Assembly (NCBI GenBank): GCA_940671915.1 | Contig: CALNVZ010000174.1 | Coordinates: forward strand, 22,067,295 to 22,131,294 | Reading direction: 5' to 3' | Source of the DNA: Paracentrotus lividus | Taxonomy: Eukaryota > Echinodermata > Echinoidea > Camarodonta > Echinidae | Length of the DNA stretch: 64,000 nt | In this document: piece by piece, positions 22,891 to 33,762 of the stretch | Layout of the letters: each line of letters begins with the position of its first letter | Position numbering within the stretch: position 1 is the stretch's first letter | The notes under the pieces: model-generated | Told to the model about the DNA's origin: nothing | Seen by the model: the letters and a program-made list of their open reading frames with translations, nothing else | Databases searched by the model: none | Program-made: the position numbers and the translations under genes

Positions 22891-23285
22891 TCGTTTGGTT
22901 CCAGTCCTGTTCCCAAGAGACACTGTGAAACCTGTGCAACTTTTATGTGATCAGGAAATTTGGCATGCAGCAGGAATAAGACCTGATAGCAACTACATAT
23001 TTGCTTGTACTCAAATGTCTCCGGACCATATTGGAGGGTGGGATGCTCTAAAGAATGTCTCAGACAACATCAGCCTTTCAGCCAAAATTAAGGTGAATGC
23101 TACCAAGAACAGGCACAGAGTGTCTACAATTTACGCATCCCTTGACTTGCCTGATGCTGACCTGGATCTATTTTACCGGCATATGGGACACTCCTCTACA
23201 ATCAATCAAACGATCTACCAGACCCCACTTGCCATCCAAGAAATCACCCGTGTCGGGATTCATCTCAACCATATAGATATAGGAG
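22891..23285 (+). pseudogene. tyrosine-recombinase catalytic-domain exon
   Basis: Open frame starting VPVLFPRDTVKPVQLLCDQ (22898) and ending at donor GGAG|gtaagt. Near its end it reads KNRHRVSTIYASLD (Arg of the R/HxxR box), FYRHMGHSSTINQTIYQTP (GHS His at residue 99 of the frame, candidate nucleophile Tyr at residue 108, nine residues later). This His-Tyr spacing is the tyrosine-recombinase/Crypton signature. The first catalytic Arg would lie in the decayed part upstream. It could be a Crypton-like element or a gene derived from one. It is not part of the DIRS copy at 16.7-18.3 kb as far as I can see. Confidence 0.65.
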
Positions 23286-23753
23286 GTAAGTAAAGTTTGA
23301 TAAACATGAATAGTACTTTCCTGAAACTGAACCATGATAAAACTTCCGTTTACATTACGATTTCCCTCCTGCTCGTTTCAAGTTGAATTTGGGGTGCTCG
23401 ATTCTATCGGTAGAAAATCCTCATGTAAATAAATAAATAAAAAAATAATGAAATATTTGTATGTCTCCCCAATGAAGTGGCCATTGGCATAATATTCTCG
23501 TTTTTGATACCTTCTTGATACTTGGATTTTTCTTAGGAAGTCAATGTAGTGATTAATGTTTTTGGTCATAAGGTCAAGGTCATAAGACTCAAAATAAGAC
23601 AAAAAATATACTGAAGTAAATTCAGTGCATGTTAGTGTGGGTTCAATATCAAAATTGTGTCATAGCACAGCAATAATATTTGACTGTGCAAAGTCGAAGA
23701 TCAATCTCTTCTTTAAAACACTGACCACTGTTCACTTTCTTTATTTGTGGCAG

Positions 23754-23968
23754 ATGATATGACTAGGACAAGTACGGCAGACAGACCAGCCAGTGGGTCC
23801 AAGCCCACACCCTCTTCCAGTCCCCAGCCCAGACAAACAAGCAGGACAAGGCTACTCCAGAACCTGCCAAGGTAGCCACGCCCCTGACTGCCAAGAATAC
23901 CCTGCTGTCGACCACGGGCACACCCAAGCCGGATACCCCGCCCCTGGCAAAGCCACCCACAGCTACAG
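23754..23968 (+). pseudogene. Pro/Thr-rich linker exon of the recombinase gene
   Basis: Acceptor ttgtggcag, donor ACAG|gtaaag. Phase joins the previous exon (HIDIG|DDMTRTSTADRP). The original frame hits TAG after LLQNLPR, whereas the neighbouring frame continues KATPEPAKVATPLTAKNT to the donor, so a 1-base indel near 23835 is likely. Confidence 0.6.
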
Positions 23969-24009
23969 GTAAAGCATTGCCCATGGAGTATTGTTATGTC
24001 TTGCCCTTT

Positions 24010-24200
24010 TATCTTTATTATCCCTTTGCTAACAAAGTGGCCGGAGGCATATGTTTTTGGGTTGTCTGTCCGTCTGTCCGTCGTATTTCTTGTGATATCT
24101 CAAGAACCGGCTGAGAGATAAATGTCAAATTTGGTGTTAGTGTTCATATATGGGTGACAAAGATCTGATTAATTTTGGAGGATCATGAGGTCAAAGGTCA
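24010..24200 (-). repeat. inverted single copy of the GACGGACGG / TGACCTTTGACCT repeat family
   Basis: Begins AAAGTGGCCGGAGGCAT, continues GTCTGTCCGTCTGTCCGTCG and 'tctcaagaaccgg', and ends GATCATGAGGTCAAAGGTCA. These are the reverse complements of the landmarks at the right end of the 52.7-56.4 kb array. Confidence 0.75.
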
Positions 24201-25429
24201 AATGACTTAATATTTATGCTAAAAACTGGCGGCCAAGACCCAGTTTGAATTCATATGATTGAATAATGAACAGGAACATATTGATAAGTTTTTCCATACT
24301 GCATTTCATGAATAGTTGTGTCTATTTAATAGTCTTTTTATTAGATATATTCTTAGAGATGTATTCCAAAATGACTTTTCTAGGTCAAAATCATTGATTG
24401 GCACCACACTCATTGCTAAATTTCATATTCAAGGGGCTCTTGTTAGTTTTTAATTTGAATTTTTGCCACATCATCTGAGATAGGGATTTGAGATCTGCGA
24501 AATATTAATCACCCTGTTCAAATTACAGTATATTTTGCCCATAAAATTAATTGGTAGGTAACCTGATGTTGTGGTCACATGTATGTTTCATGAGAAAATT
24601 TTAGGAAAGGGTAGTGCATTTTGAAGAATTTTTCTGCTTTTCAAACATCTTTCTTGTGACAAACTGTGAAACATGTCTGAAGCGTACAAGGATATTACTG
24701 GGCAATTCCACATGGGAGAGGGTAAAAACAGCAAATTTCAAAATTAAGAACATGCTTATAAATGCGAACAATCTGTTATAAAAAATTATTATATTTTAAG
24801 GAACAAAAAACCGTTTTGAAATATCTTTAACGGTTTTTGACGAATACACTTTTGAAATCACACCACTATTTCCAATATCAGAACTCATATTTGACTTGAT
24901 TTATGATTAGTTTCAGAATTTATAAAATGCTCCACATTAGGGTCTAATATTTCCTTATTGTGTTTGTCAAGGTGTAACAATCGCGAGTAGGAAATGATTT
25001 TTTCATGGGTATGATAATATTCTTTTGAGAAGTTTTCAAAATCTACTACAAAACAGATGTAATTCCGTTACCATAAAACTGGAAAAGTTTTTCCCATGAG
25101 CTAACTCCTCATTTAAATTGCATGTTCTTCTGAATTCTCTGCTTACAGGTGACACACTTAAGACTCATTAACATTTTCTTGAAATACCTTCTCTTATTAA
25201 GCTGGAAATGCGGTAACGGAATTACATGGTAACGGAATTACCGTTACTATATCTTTGATGGGGCGTGAGGTAGCCTGTTTTGTTTGGTCCATATGTGTAC
25301 AGTGTTAATGAATTATCTAAAAAACAACAGCCCTTGGGTAAAATGTATTAATGGTGGAAATTATTCCAGTCAAAGTTAATATCAGACCCTGATAGACCAA
25401 AAGGAAGGCGTGAGCCAGCAATTAAAAAA

Positions 25430-25570
25430 CAAGCATCATAGTCTACAGTCTAATCACCCAACTTAGGACTGAAAAGGTTGCTGGCTCAATCCCTGACATG
25501 CACAATGTCCCTGGGAAATGCAACAATTCATATGCCTCTTCCCCCTTCATTAAGGTCCAACAAAAACCTT
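25430..25570 (+). mobile_element. possible tRNA-derived SINE head
   Basis: CATAGTCTACAGTCTAA followed about 45 bp later by GGCTCAATCCC resembles a tRNA A-box/B-box arrangement. Weak. Confidence 0.35.
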
Positions 25571-25884
25571 GCAGATGGTGACCATCACCCTTGGTCAGAC
25601 AAGCACATTGTGGCAAATTTTGAGCACCTGGCTGGACAAACCCGGGGAGTGAGAGTGTATGCAATATTACATGTTTACTGAATTGTAATTGAATCCAATG
25701 ATCAGAACATAATACCCCATCTTATATGCCTTGCTTTTACTGGTACATGTAACTGGAAAAACATAGAGAAATAAGGTAATATATGAAGATGCCATATTTA
25801 AAAAGCCATCACTATCCTCCGTTGGAGATCATTTAGAACTTTTTCCTCCTCATGGGTACCATTTATTTCTTGGTTAGGAGAAGC

Positions 25885-25990
25885 ATTCAGAATAAGCACC
25901 AGCATCAACTCCAGTGCACAGGATTGAACCCACAACCCTCTTATCCAAGCCAAGCGACTTGAACATTAAACTATGACACCTCTTCAGTTG
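25885..25990 (-). mobile_element. tRNA-derived SINE remnant
   Basis: On the minus strand TCATAGTTTAATGT (A-box-like) is followed about 40 bp later by GGGTTCAATCC (B box, complement at 25921-25931). Confidence 0.5.
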
Positions 25991-27622
25991 TGACACATGA
26001 CATTATGATTCAGATTTTCTCAGATGTCCTTGAAAAATACATCTGCGGCTAAGTTGACAAAAATCAAAGATACATTTAGGCATACATGTAGTTGTTGTAC
26101 TCTATCTCAAACGATGGAAAAACAGAAGACAGTACTCTCACCTTTTGTAGAAAAATTAATTAGTGCACTTAAATAAACAGATTGTTAATTACTAGGCTAC
26201 TTAACTATTTGTTTAAAATTTCTCATATTAAGATGCAAATCGTGTCAACAAATTTGGATAGATTGAGTTAATTTGTTTTGTTTGCTTGTTTTTATCCCGG
26301 TGGGGGTAATCAAGGACAAGACAGCTTCTGCTTTAATACTGGAAAAGTATAAAGTATCCTCCTACACATCAAGGAATCAAGTCCTAACATGGCCACCCCA
26401 CCCCACTCAGTCAAAATGTATAACAGTAATGGATTTAAGGCAATAACAGCTGATTTTTAACATTAAATTGTTGAATTAATTTCTAAAAGATTTTTTTTTT
26501 CCTTTTTTTTCTTTCTTTCCTTTTTTTTCTTTCTTTTCATTTCATGAACTTTCCATTTATGGAACATGAGAGTACATACATTTTGTATGTAGGTTGAAGT
26601 TGAAACAATGCATTACATGGTTGAATGGCATTATAATTAGGTTGAAATGGCTGAATTTTGAACATCAAAATAATTAAAAACTGTTATTTCACATCTTTTA
26701 AGTGAATATTTCATTGGTAAAGGATATGTGTGATTAGCATTGCACACATTTTGACTAAATATGCAAATCTGATTCAACAGAGTCCTCTAATTTTTGTTAA
26801 AATACATATGTGGCTAAAGTAGCGTAATTCCGTTACCACTTGAATTAGACATTATTCTTGGTCTGTGTGTGTTTCTTTTCAACATTACAGTGGGTAAATA
26901 GTGACCAGCTGGTCCTAATAATCATGTAAATGAAGATGAACTAGAATTCAGTAGCCATTAAACCACTTGTAGCCTGAAAAATTAGGTTTATTCGCAGCAG
27001 AGACACCTTTTACACTCTTATACTTGAATTTTTTGAAAATTCATAGCTGTGAAGTACTTAGCTTGTGTTTAGTATTAGAGAAGAATGTATTAACAAGCAT
27101 TATTGAGGCATCTCTAAAGTCATGAATGCCTAGAACTTACATTTACCACTGTAAATGTCAGAGGCGTAATTCCGTTACCGTAATCTGTAATTCCGTTACC
27201 ATGTACTTCCATTGAAGAAAGACTGATCATGAAAAAGTAGTGATGATATGTGCAAAAAACTTATTTCCAAAATAAAGTTGACATTATAATGAACCGAATT
27301 AGACATCAGCCTGGAGCTAATGTGCTGTAGATTTTAGAGAAACTTTCCCGAAACTTTGTGTTGCAAAGTGACTCAATTCTCTGGTAATTCCGTTACCGAT
27401 GCACATATCCGTCACTCACACCTGAACGGGTTAGAGTTTTTAATTAGTTTCTTTTTCTGAACATAGCATGAGTGGCTGTACATAGTATTAGGTAGAGAAC
27501 ATAGGAAAATATTGTAATATCTGGATGCTGTAAACAAATGAAACAGCTAAAATTCTCTGATTTGTAATTCCGTTACCGTGGAATTGCCCTACTATAAGGC
27601 TTGATATGTTATGTCATTACAG

Positions 27623-27712
27623 CCCGAAGGTACACCCGCTGGTCAAATCAGGGAAACAAGCAGTGCAAGCAGTATTTCTCTGCAGCGATCAAACACGGGG
27701 AACCATTACCAG
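27623..27712 (+). pseudogene. C-terminal exon of the recombinase gene (Trp/Arg helix module, part 1)
   Basis: Acceptor gtcattacag, donor CCAG|gtaagc; phase fits the exon at 23754-23968. Encodes RRYTRWSNQGNKQCKQYFSA then AIKHGEPLPG, resembling the basic 'W(T/S)..E..AV...F...I..GK.PGK' C-terminal module recalled for this multicopy family. No stop in the exon. Confidence 0.55.
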
Positions 27713-28395
27713 GTAAGCTTCTTCGTGTTTATGTTTAGTGCATCTTTATGCAAAGGGTCAAGAAAATTTAATAAATTTTGTTGTCATTTTAAAGGGTATG
27801 AAACTTGTATTCTGCGTATTAAATGTCTGCATAAATAAGCATCAAAATATTGTGTTCCAAGAAACTGAGTTCCAGGAATCCCCAGCTTTCAGTTTTGATA
27901 GCTTCCATTTACTACAATGAAGTAGCAAGGTCTAGTCATTATTATACCCCTGCCAAACAAGGTCGATAGGAATCAGCGTGTTGGCAGAAGTTGACGACAG
28001 TGGCAGAAAGTGCAGTGCCATAGTTACAGCATATCATGAACAAATTTGAAGAAGGAAGGGGGGGGGGATCTTACATCGCGAACTACTCCTTCAGTTTGGA
28101 CAATTACCCGATAACACAAGAATAATAATTATGAATTTTCTTATTGCGCAGCTACTATAAACAATAGAACATCATAAAATTTAGTGAGAAGGTTGAGTAG
28201 GACTTGGAAATTAACAAATATGATTTGGAGTGACATTGCAATAGTTGGGGGGAGGGGAGTCACGAGTGGGGATTATCCTCCCATCCATCAGATTTTCATT
28301 GTTTATACAATAATTTGAGTACGACTTGATTGAATGTCATTAAACTTGGTGAGAGGGCCATGTAGGACATGGCAAATAAGTCATAACTCATTCAA

Positions 28396-28640
28396 TTTCA
28401 GTGTTGGCTCAGTGGATAGAGCGCCTGCCTCATAATCGGGAGGTCGTGGGTACAATCCCCGGCCGCGTCATACCAAAAGACGTTAAAAAATGGGAGTTGC
28501 TGCTTCTCTGTTTGGCGTTCAACAAGAAAAGGGATAGAGCAACGGTCAATCTGGCGCTGCTCAGTGGCTGCCGGGCCCACGATTAATTGGGCAAAATAAA
28601 TTTCCGTTTCACCTTTCAGGAGTTTGTTTCGGACAATAAA
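28396..28640 (+). mobile_element. tRNA-derived SINE
   Basis: A box TGGCTCAGTGG at 28405-28415 and B box GGTACAATCCC at 28449-28459 sit in a 73-bp tRNA-like head that does not fold as a perfect functional tRNA. A tail region follows (CTGCTTCTCTGTTTGGCGTT, ending GGCAAAATAAATT). It lies in the last intron of the recombinase pseudogene. Confidence 0.8.
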
Positions 28641-29067
28641 ATTTGGAGCATTTGGAGCATTTGGAATGATTTCCCTATCCCACCTCAGACCTTTGCCATA
28701 TATCAATATGTGGCATGTTTGTATACATGTAATTATTCGTTTTACAATAATGCCGTCAAACTAACTACATATATTGTTACTCCTTTTTGATAATGCACAT
28801 ATGCTTTTTTCCAGTTCTCCTTTTTTTTCAGCATTTATGGAAAAAAATGTAATGTAGCTTTTCATGTAATCTGAAAGAAAGCTTAGTCAAATTAATAATA
28901 AGTATTGAAATTTCATATTAATTGAAAATGCAAATATGCAAATTGTTTCAATATAATGCAGTGCATGAGAGGAAAGTGGCATACCAGTCGACTAGTTCCT
29001 AGTACATGTATGTCCTCTGTCCTCTAACATAGGAATTTAGAATGTATTGTTCTTATTTCATACCCAG

Positions 29068-29204
29068 GGAGATGAGCCTGCACCACTTTCCTGCAGAAAT
29101 ATCAAATCACCATGGAATGGGAAGCAGTAAGAAATAAGGTGATGAACGAAAGGAATAAAGTAAAAAAACATTTTGATGACAGAGAGAGGAGCTTCCTCAA
29201 CTAA
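29068..29204 (+). pseudogene. last exon of the recombinase gene (module part 2)
   Basis: After acceptor catacccag the expected frame reads GR-stop-ACTTFLQKYQITMEWEAV then RNKVMNERNKVKKHF and ends with TAA at 29202. The premature TGA is the third codon. The C..FL..Y....W.AVRNKV pattern completes the module begun at 27623. Confidence 0.5.
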
Positions 29205-30770
29205 TGATATTAATTGGGTCAGATCATATGGTCTGATGACCAACAAACATTGTTGTTCTTTGGCAAAATACTTGTACCTTCACATGTATATTCCAGTAGG
29301 TGTGTGGCTTCTAAATGAACATTTATGAAATAGTTTGCACATGGAGTTTTTCTTGTTTTGTTTCACTGCCAAGACTAGTCTAAGTGACCTTCAAGTTTAT
29401 CTGCACATGTACAACCTGTAACTTGTTCTAATTTGTGATAGAGCTTATAAAATCCGAATATGGTGTGCAAAGAGGTCAGTTGAAACATTGGGTGTAGTGA
29501 TGATTAATGAGCCTGAATGAAGGAAGTTTTGGTTTTAACTGATATTGACTTAGTGTTAAAGAAAGTGCTAAATGTTTTCTTTTGAGTGTACATATTGTAA
29601 CCTGTCAGTTAACCGTTATTCAAGTTAAATTCATTTCGAATCTTTCCAAATTTTATTGTCCAATTATTGGAAATTTGTTTTTTGTTTTTTTTTTGTATGT
29701 CAATACAAAAGTACAGATTACACCGATGAATATTAAGGGTTGAGCTAGCATTTAATTCAAGATCATATGAACATGCAATGTATCTAAATGATAATGATGT
29801 AATGATGAATCCTGATTTCAGTGCATGATGAAGGTTTGGACATTAAACAGTGAAGTGTAGTTATGCAGTCAAACTTCACGGTCGATTCGAGTTTATGAGA
29901 GTGAATTACATACATGTATTATTAGACACAGTTTAATCAGTTTGAGGATGATTCCTTTTCGAAGTGTTTTTGAAGAGCAGCAACTTGATTCCACAAGAAC
30001 ATACATTTATATTTACAAGGCACTTGGATGTCTACTATCTGAATCTTGTCTATCTGTAAATGGATTTTACATTTGCATATTGTTATTGTTAATGTTATTC
30101 CAGATAATTGAATATTTTACAGCATTTACTTTTATATAATGTACATATTTGGCTACATCAGTGTTCTTTGTGACAAGAGTAAATAATGTTTAAGGGACAG
30201 TTTTGGTAGGAAGGATGCAGATACATCAGAACAGAAGGTTCTGATACGACAGAAATATCCATAATATTAACTATTTCTAATAAGTGTGGACTGCACAAAT
30301 TTTAGGTGGTTTTTTTTAATTTTATGCTTCCTCTTTTCAAAATATGTTCCAAAAAAGTTGTTAATAGTTGTTGATTATATCTCTATCTAATCGCTATTTT
30401 TACAAACCGTCTCATGTACAATATTTTATCAAGGATGGTTTAAAACGGTGAATTTTTAGAGAGTGCCATCTTCAGTTTTTTAATGATAAACTGCTTTTTA
30501 CTTTTTTTTACTCATGAGAAAAGTAGAAAAAGTATAACAATTACTTGCTGAAGTACTACGTTGTAGTTTTGCATAACATTGAGCATGTCCCCATTCATCC
30601 CAGAATAGACACCAAATATGAAAATGATTAATTTCATAACTGAACATCTCCATTTGTATGTTCTTACTCATGTGTGAGATCCCAGAGCAAAAATGAGATG
30701 ACTTTGAAAAGAAAATTAACAGATATGTTGATAGTGAATGCACGATTTTCACCTTGGCTTTTATTCATTC
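29205..30770. other. intergenic, no gene seen
   Basis: AT-rich, short open frames without recognisable motifs. Confidence 0.4.
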
Positions 30771-30889
30771 ACTTCGGTAATGAATGCAAATAATAATGCG
30801 TATGACGTCAGACTCCTCGCTGGCAAGCTCAAGTCCAGCGATTTTAGCTTGCCAGACCTAGTTACTATTTGCATACATTACTGAAGCGG
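30771..30889. mobile_element. small foldback/MITE
   Basis: ACTTCGGTAATGAATGCAAAT pairs with ATTTGCATACATTACTGAAG (complement) and the centre pairs as CTGGCAAGCT/AGCTTGCCAG. Total about 119 bp. Confidence 0.65.
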
Positions 30890-31190
30890 TCTAATATATA
30901 CACTGAGGTCAGCCAGCTTGCTGCATTTTGTGATAAAAAAGAATATTGTTACTACTATACTTCATTCTTACTTAGAATTTGTGAGCATGTGCCCAGTTTG
31001 TATTGCTTGATTTTAGACTTGCTCAATTATTCCATGGCTTAGCTTTTGTAATAAATACATTGCTAATTAAGTAAATAGTTCCTGTGTTTTGTTTTTGCTT
31101 TTGAATGTGACCTACAGTGTATTGTGGATGACCAGTTGAAGATTTGAATGCATGTTGTGATTGTCCATACGTATGTCTGTGAGACTCAAT

Positions 31191-31453
31191 GGCCCGAATT
31201 CACAAAGGTGGATTCTGCAAAATCCATGGTTTCAACCTTGGGTTTAACCTAGGGTTGGACCTAGGATTTTCGATATGGTATTCACAAAGGTGGACTCGAC
31301 TGAATCCACAGATCCACAGCATCATAAAACGTCATAATTTTGGTCAACTGTTAGTGAATCATAAACTGGTGAATCTGTGGAGCCGTTGATTAAAAAACCC
31401 ACAAATCCACGGATCCGTGGGTTTTGCAGAATCCTCCTTTGTGAATTCGGGCC
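31191..31453. mobile_element. 263-bp MITE with GGCCCGAATTCACAAAGG ends
   Basis: Perfect-to-near-perfect inverted ends of about 32 bp (GGCCCGAATTCACAAAGGTG...; ...TTTGTGAATTCGGGCC). Internal second copies of 'ATTCACAAAGGTGGA' and GGATCC-centred repeats. Termini of this kind are common in Harbinger-like MITEs; no clear target duplication, so class is uncertain. Confidence 0.8.
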
Positions 31454-32331
31454 TTTGTGTCTGGTTCGTTTTATTTGGTTTGTGCTAAACGGTCGAATTG
31501 CGTTCAGGTTCCATTTTGAAACTTAGCTCGCTGAATAGCATATGGTGTCTTCACAAGTTTTTCTTTCCTTTTCATATTTTTCTTATAGTATATATATCTA
31601 TTCATGTGACATTGATAATTATATTTATGCTTTATACTGAGGATAGCTATAATTATGATAATGGGACAAAGATGTCGAAAACTGATGCGGGGATATTCAA
31701 TGGTGATGAAAGTTATGAATTATAGCTGATTACACCCTTCATCATCACCAAACACCCCGTCATCCTTATCATATTTACCCCAATACCCCATCATCATAAT
31801 TATGAGGACAGTTATTACCTTATATAATCTTTATCATCACCGAATAATCTTGATTATTACCTGTATGAGGCGTTTTGGAGGCAAGATATAAGCGCGTATT
31901 TTGTCTGTCTAATTGATTTGGATAAACAAAATTACGTCACAATGGCTCAGTTGTACGACAACGGGCCGTAATATTCATACACCCCTCCTCAGCGATTCCC
32001 TATTGGGTTTGTGTACAAAATTGCCGGTCCGTAATATCCATATTCACTGGTCAGGGGGTCCTACGCGTAATTGTAAGAAGATGATGCGCGTTAAGGTACA
32101 AAGAGTATAGATAATGGATACGCACAGAAACATTATTGCGTCACAATGGTTTAGTATCATGTTAAAAAAAAAAAAATATGCGCCTGAATAACTACTTCAC
32201 AGTGGTTCAACTCGGAATGCTGAAGAAACAAAGAAAAGAAAAACATCCCATGACAAATACCCAGTTTAAATCATGCAAACTTATTTTATTCTCTTTAAAA
32301 TGTGGCTAATTGAGGTTAACAGGTAATAATA

Positions 32332-32476
32332 ATAATATTGACTGGCTTTACCTTCGGGAGATACCTCCTATATTTCCCTCACAAGACCCATATTGCCCTC
32401 GTCTTCGACTCGAGGCAATATGAGACTTGTTTGGGAAATATCTGCGGTATATCCCTCACGGCCAGTCAATATTATA
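32332..32476. mobile_element. 145-bp foldback MITE
   Basis: ATAATATTGACTGGC at the left pairs with GCCAGTCAATATTAT at the right, and the interior pairs around ATTGCCCTCG...CGAGGCAAT. Confidence 0.75.
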
Positions 32477-33178
32477 TAATTATCACATCTTCATTCCCAC
32501 CACGATAAATATGATAATTGTTATTACTACATATGTAATTATTATCATCAGTGTCGTACGAATGAAAATATGTAAGAGAAAACGGACAAATAATTTTTTT
32601 AAATGAAAAAGTATTTCCTCCCCGATTGTTGTGTTAAATGTATCGAGCTGTTTCATTTCAAATGTCAATGTTATCTTTGTACTGTTTTGTTTATGTATGT
32701 ATTACTTTGTACCTTTTGAAATGAGGTGAATAAAGACTGAATGAATGAATGAAATTTAGGCTTATATGAAGTATAATAGAGTGTTTGAAAATGTATAAAT
32801 CAAAACATACATTTTGATTATGTTACATAAATATGTGTATTATACATATATATATACTTGTGTGTGTATGTGCTACATATCACGATCATTGGGAGACATG
32901 TCTCCCAATAGTAAGATAGAGACAAAATGTCTCCCTTTTGTTACTCAGATAGTTATAAAACATAAAGGAGACATAAATTACAACGGTATATCTTTTACCG
33001 AAAATGTATGTTTTTGAGGGTGACAAGTAATTAAATAATTAAAAGACTATGGTTTGAAGATCTTTTCTGCGAATTAAAAACGAAAGTTTGTATGCTTGTT
33101 TTAATTATATGGCACCATTTTGCTACTGTCTCCAAAATATTGAGTTTTACTACATGTCTCCCGCATGTGCAATCCAGA

Positions 33179-33202
33179 GTTATATATATATATATATATA
33201 TA
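33179..33202. repeat. (TA)n microsatellite
   Basis: About 12 uninterrupted TA units. Confidence 0.95.
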
Positions 33203-33685
33203 AATTTCATATTTGTGAATAAGATGAAAAAACTCCATTTGCATTGACTTTGTACACAAAATCAGTTTTTGAGCAGTTTTTCGGTCTAACAGAAATATTT
33301 TTAAATCGTGCAGCGTCGTAATGGTCCGTATACAAATGTATTTCTAGCAAAAATGGTTTTAAAAGATCTTACAGGGACTTGAAAGTAAACAGTCAAAGAG
33401 CAGCGCAGTTAAATATTTTGCGCTGTGAAATGGTCACATAAAATGTTGAAGAGGGTGGATACCCCTCCCCATAGGATTAAGGTTATGGAAAATCCAGTGA
33501 AATCTCAGAAAGAAATTTGGGCATCTCATTTATCTCTTCATATTTGAAGTCCTTCATTACTCACAAACAACTTGGTGAAACACCCAAGGGGTTGTAATAA
33601 CATTGCACACACCATAAAATTATGCACATAAATAAATGTAAATTGTTATCATAGAGCAGATTGAGCATACTTCAGATGACGTTTA

Positions 33686-33762
33686 TCAGCTATAGGCATC
33701 TTCCTTTTCTCTGGTCTCCATGCAAACTGCATGCAGCACATCCAGGGCGTTCTCATCTTCAC
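33686..33762 (-). CDS. CDAN1: CDAN1 terminal exon u
   Basis: Acceptor gtgaatag; encodes [19 protein letters not shown] then EDAYS and stops with TGA at 33686-33688. Closes the frame exactly with the preceding 20 exons. Confidence 0.85.

Larger units (their letters stand above)
24700..27589. mobile_element. 2.9-kb non-coding transposon, GGGCAATTCCAC termini, eight GTAATTCCGTTACC sites
   Basis: Termini GGGCAATTCCAC (24700-24711) and GTGGAATTGCCC (27578-27589) are perfect inverted repeats flanked by the 4-bp duplication TACT (24696-24699, 27590-27593). The interior has no ORF. It carries GTAATTCCGTTACC at 25059, 26824, 27166, 27187, 27384 and 27564 (+), and its complement at 25212 and 25228 (-). 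The right end lies 33 bp before the exon at 27623. Nested scraps of tRNA-derived SINEs occur at about 25440-25560 and 25885-25985, and a pyrimidine tract at 26490-26540. Superfamily unassigned; 4-bp duplications occur in several DNA transposon groups. Confidence 0.8.
18693..29204 (+). pseudogene. fossil multi-exon gene: SET + zinc fingers + tyrosine recombinase
   Basis: Candidate gene assembled from exons at 18693-18897 (SET), 19177 onward (Gln/His-rich minisatellite), possible exons 20057-20168 and about 20509-20678, an acidic duplicated region 21238-21560, zinc-finger-like motifs 21704-22000, a decayed core 22100-22890, a tyrosine-recombinase exon ending 23285, a Pro/Thr-rich exon 23754-23968, and C-terminal exons 27623-27712 and 29068-29204. 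From the recombinase exon onward the intron phases fit exactly (1 then 2 bases at each junction). Frameshifts and stops (22.1-22.9 kb, 23.87 kb, 29.07 kb) show decay. I recall a fish/invertebrate multicopy family with fingers, a recombinase fold and this C-terminus, some with KMT5A-like SET domains. That SET and recombinase belong to one transcript here is inference from order and strand. Confidence 0.5.

Noticed and set aside
28402-28474. Functional tRNA gene
   Set aside because: A and B boxes are present but the acceptor stem does not pair and the sequence continues as a SINE body.
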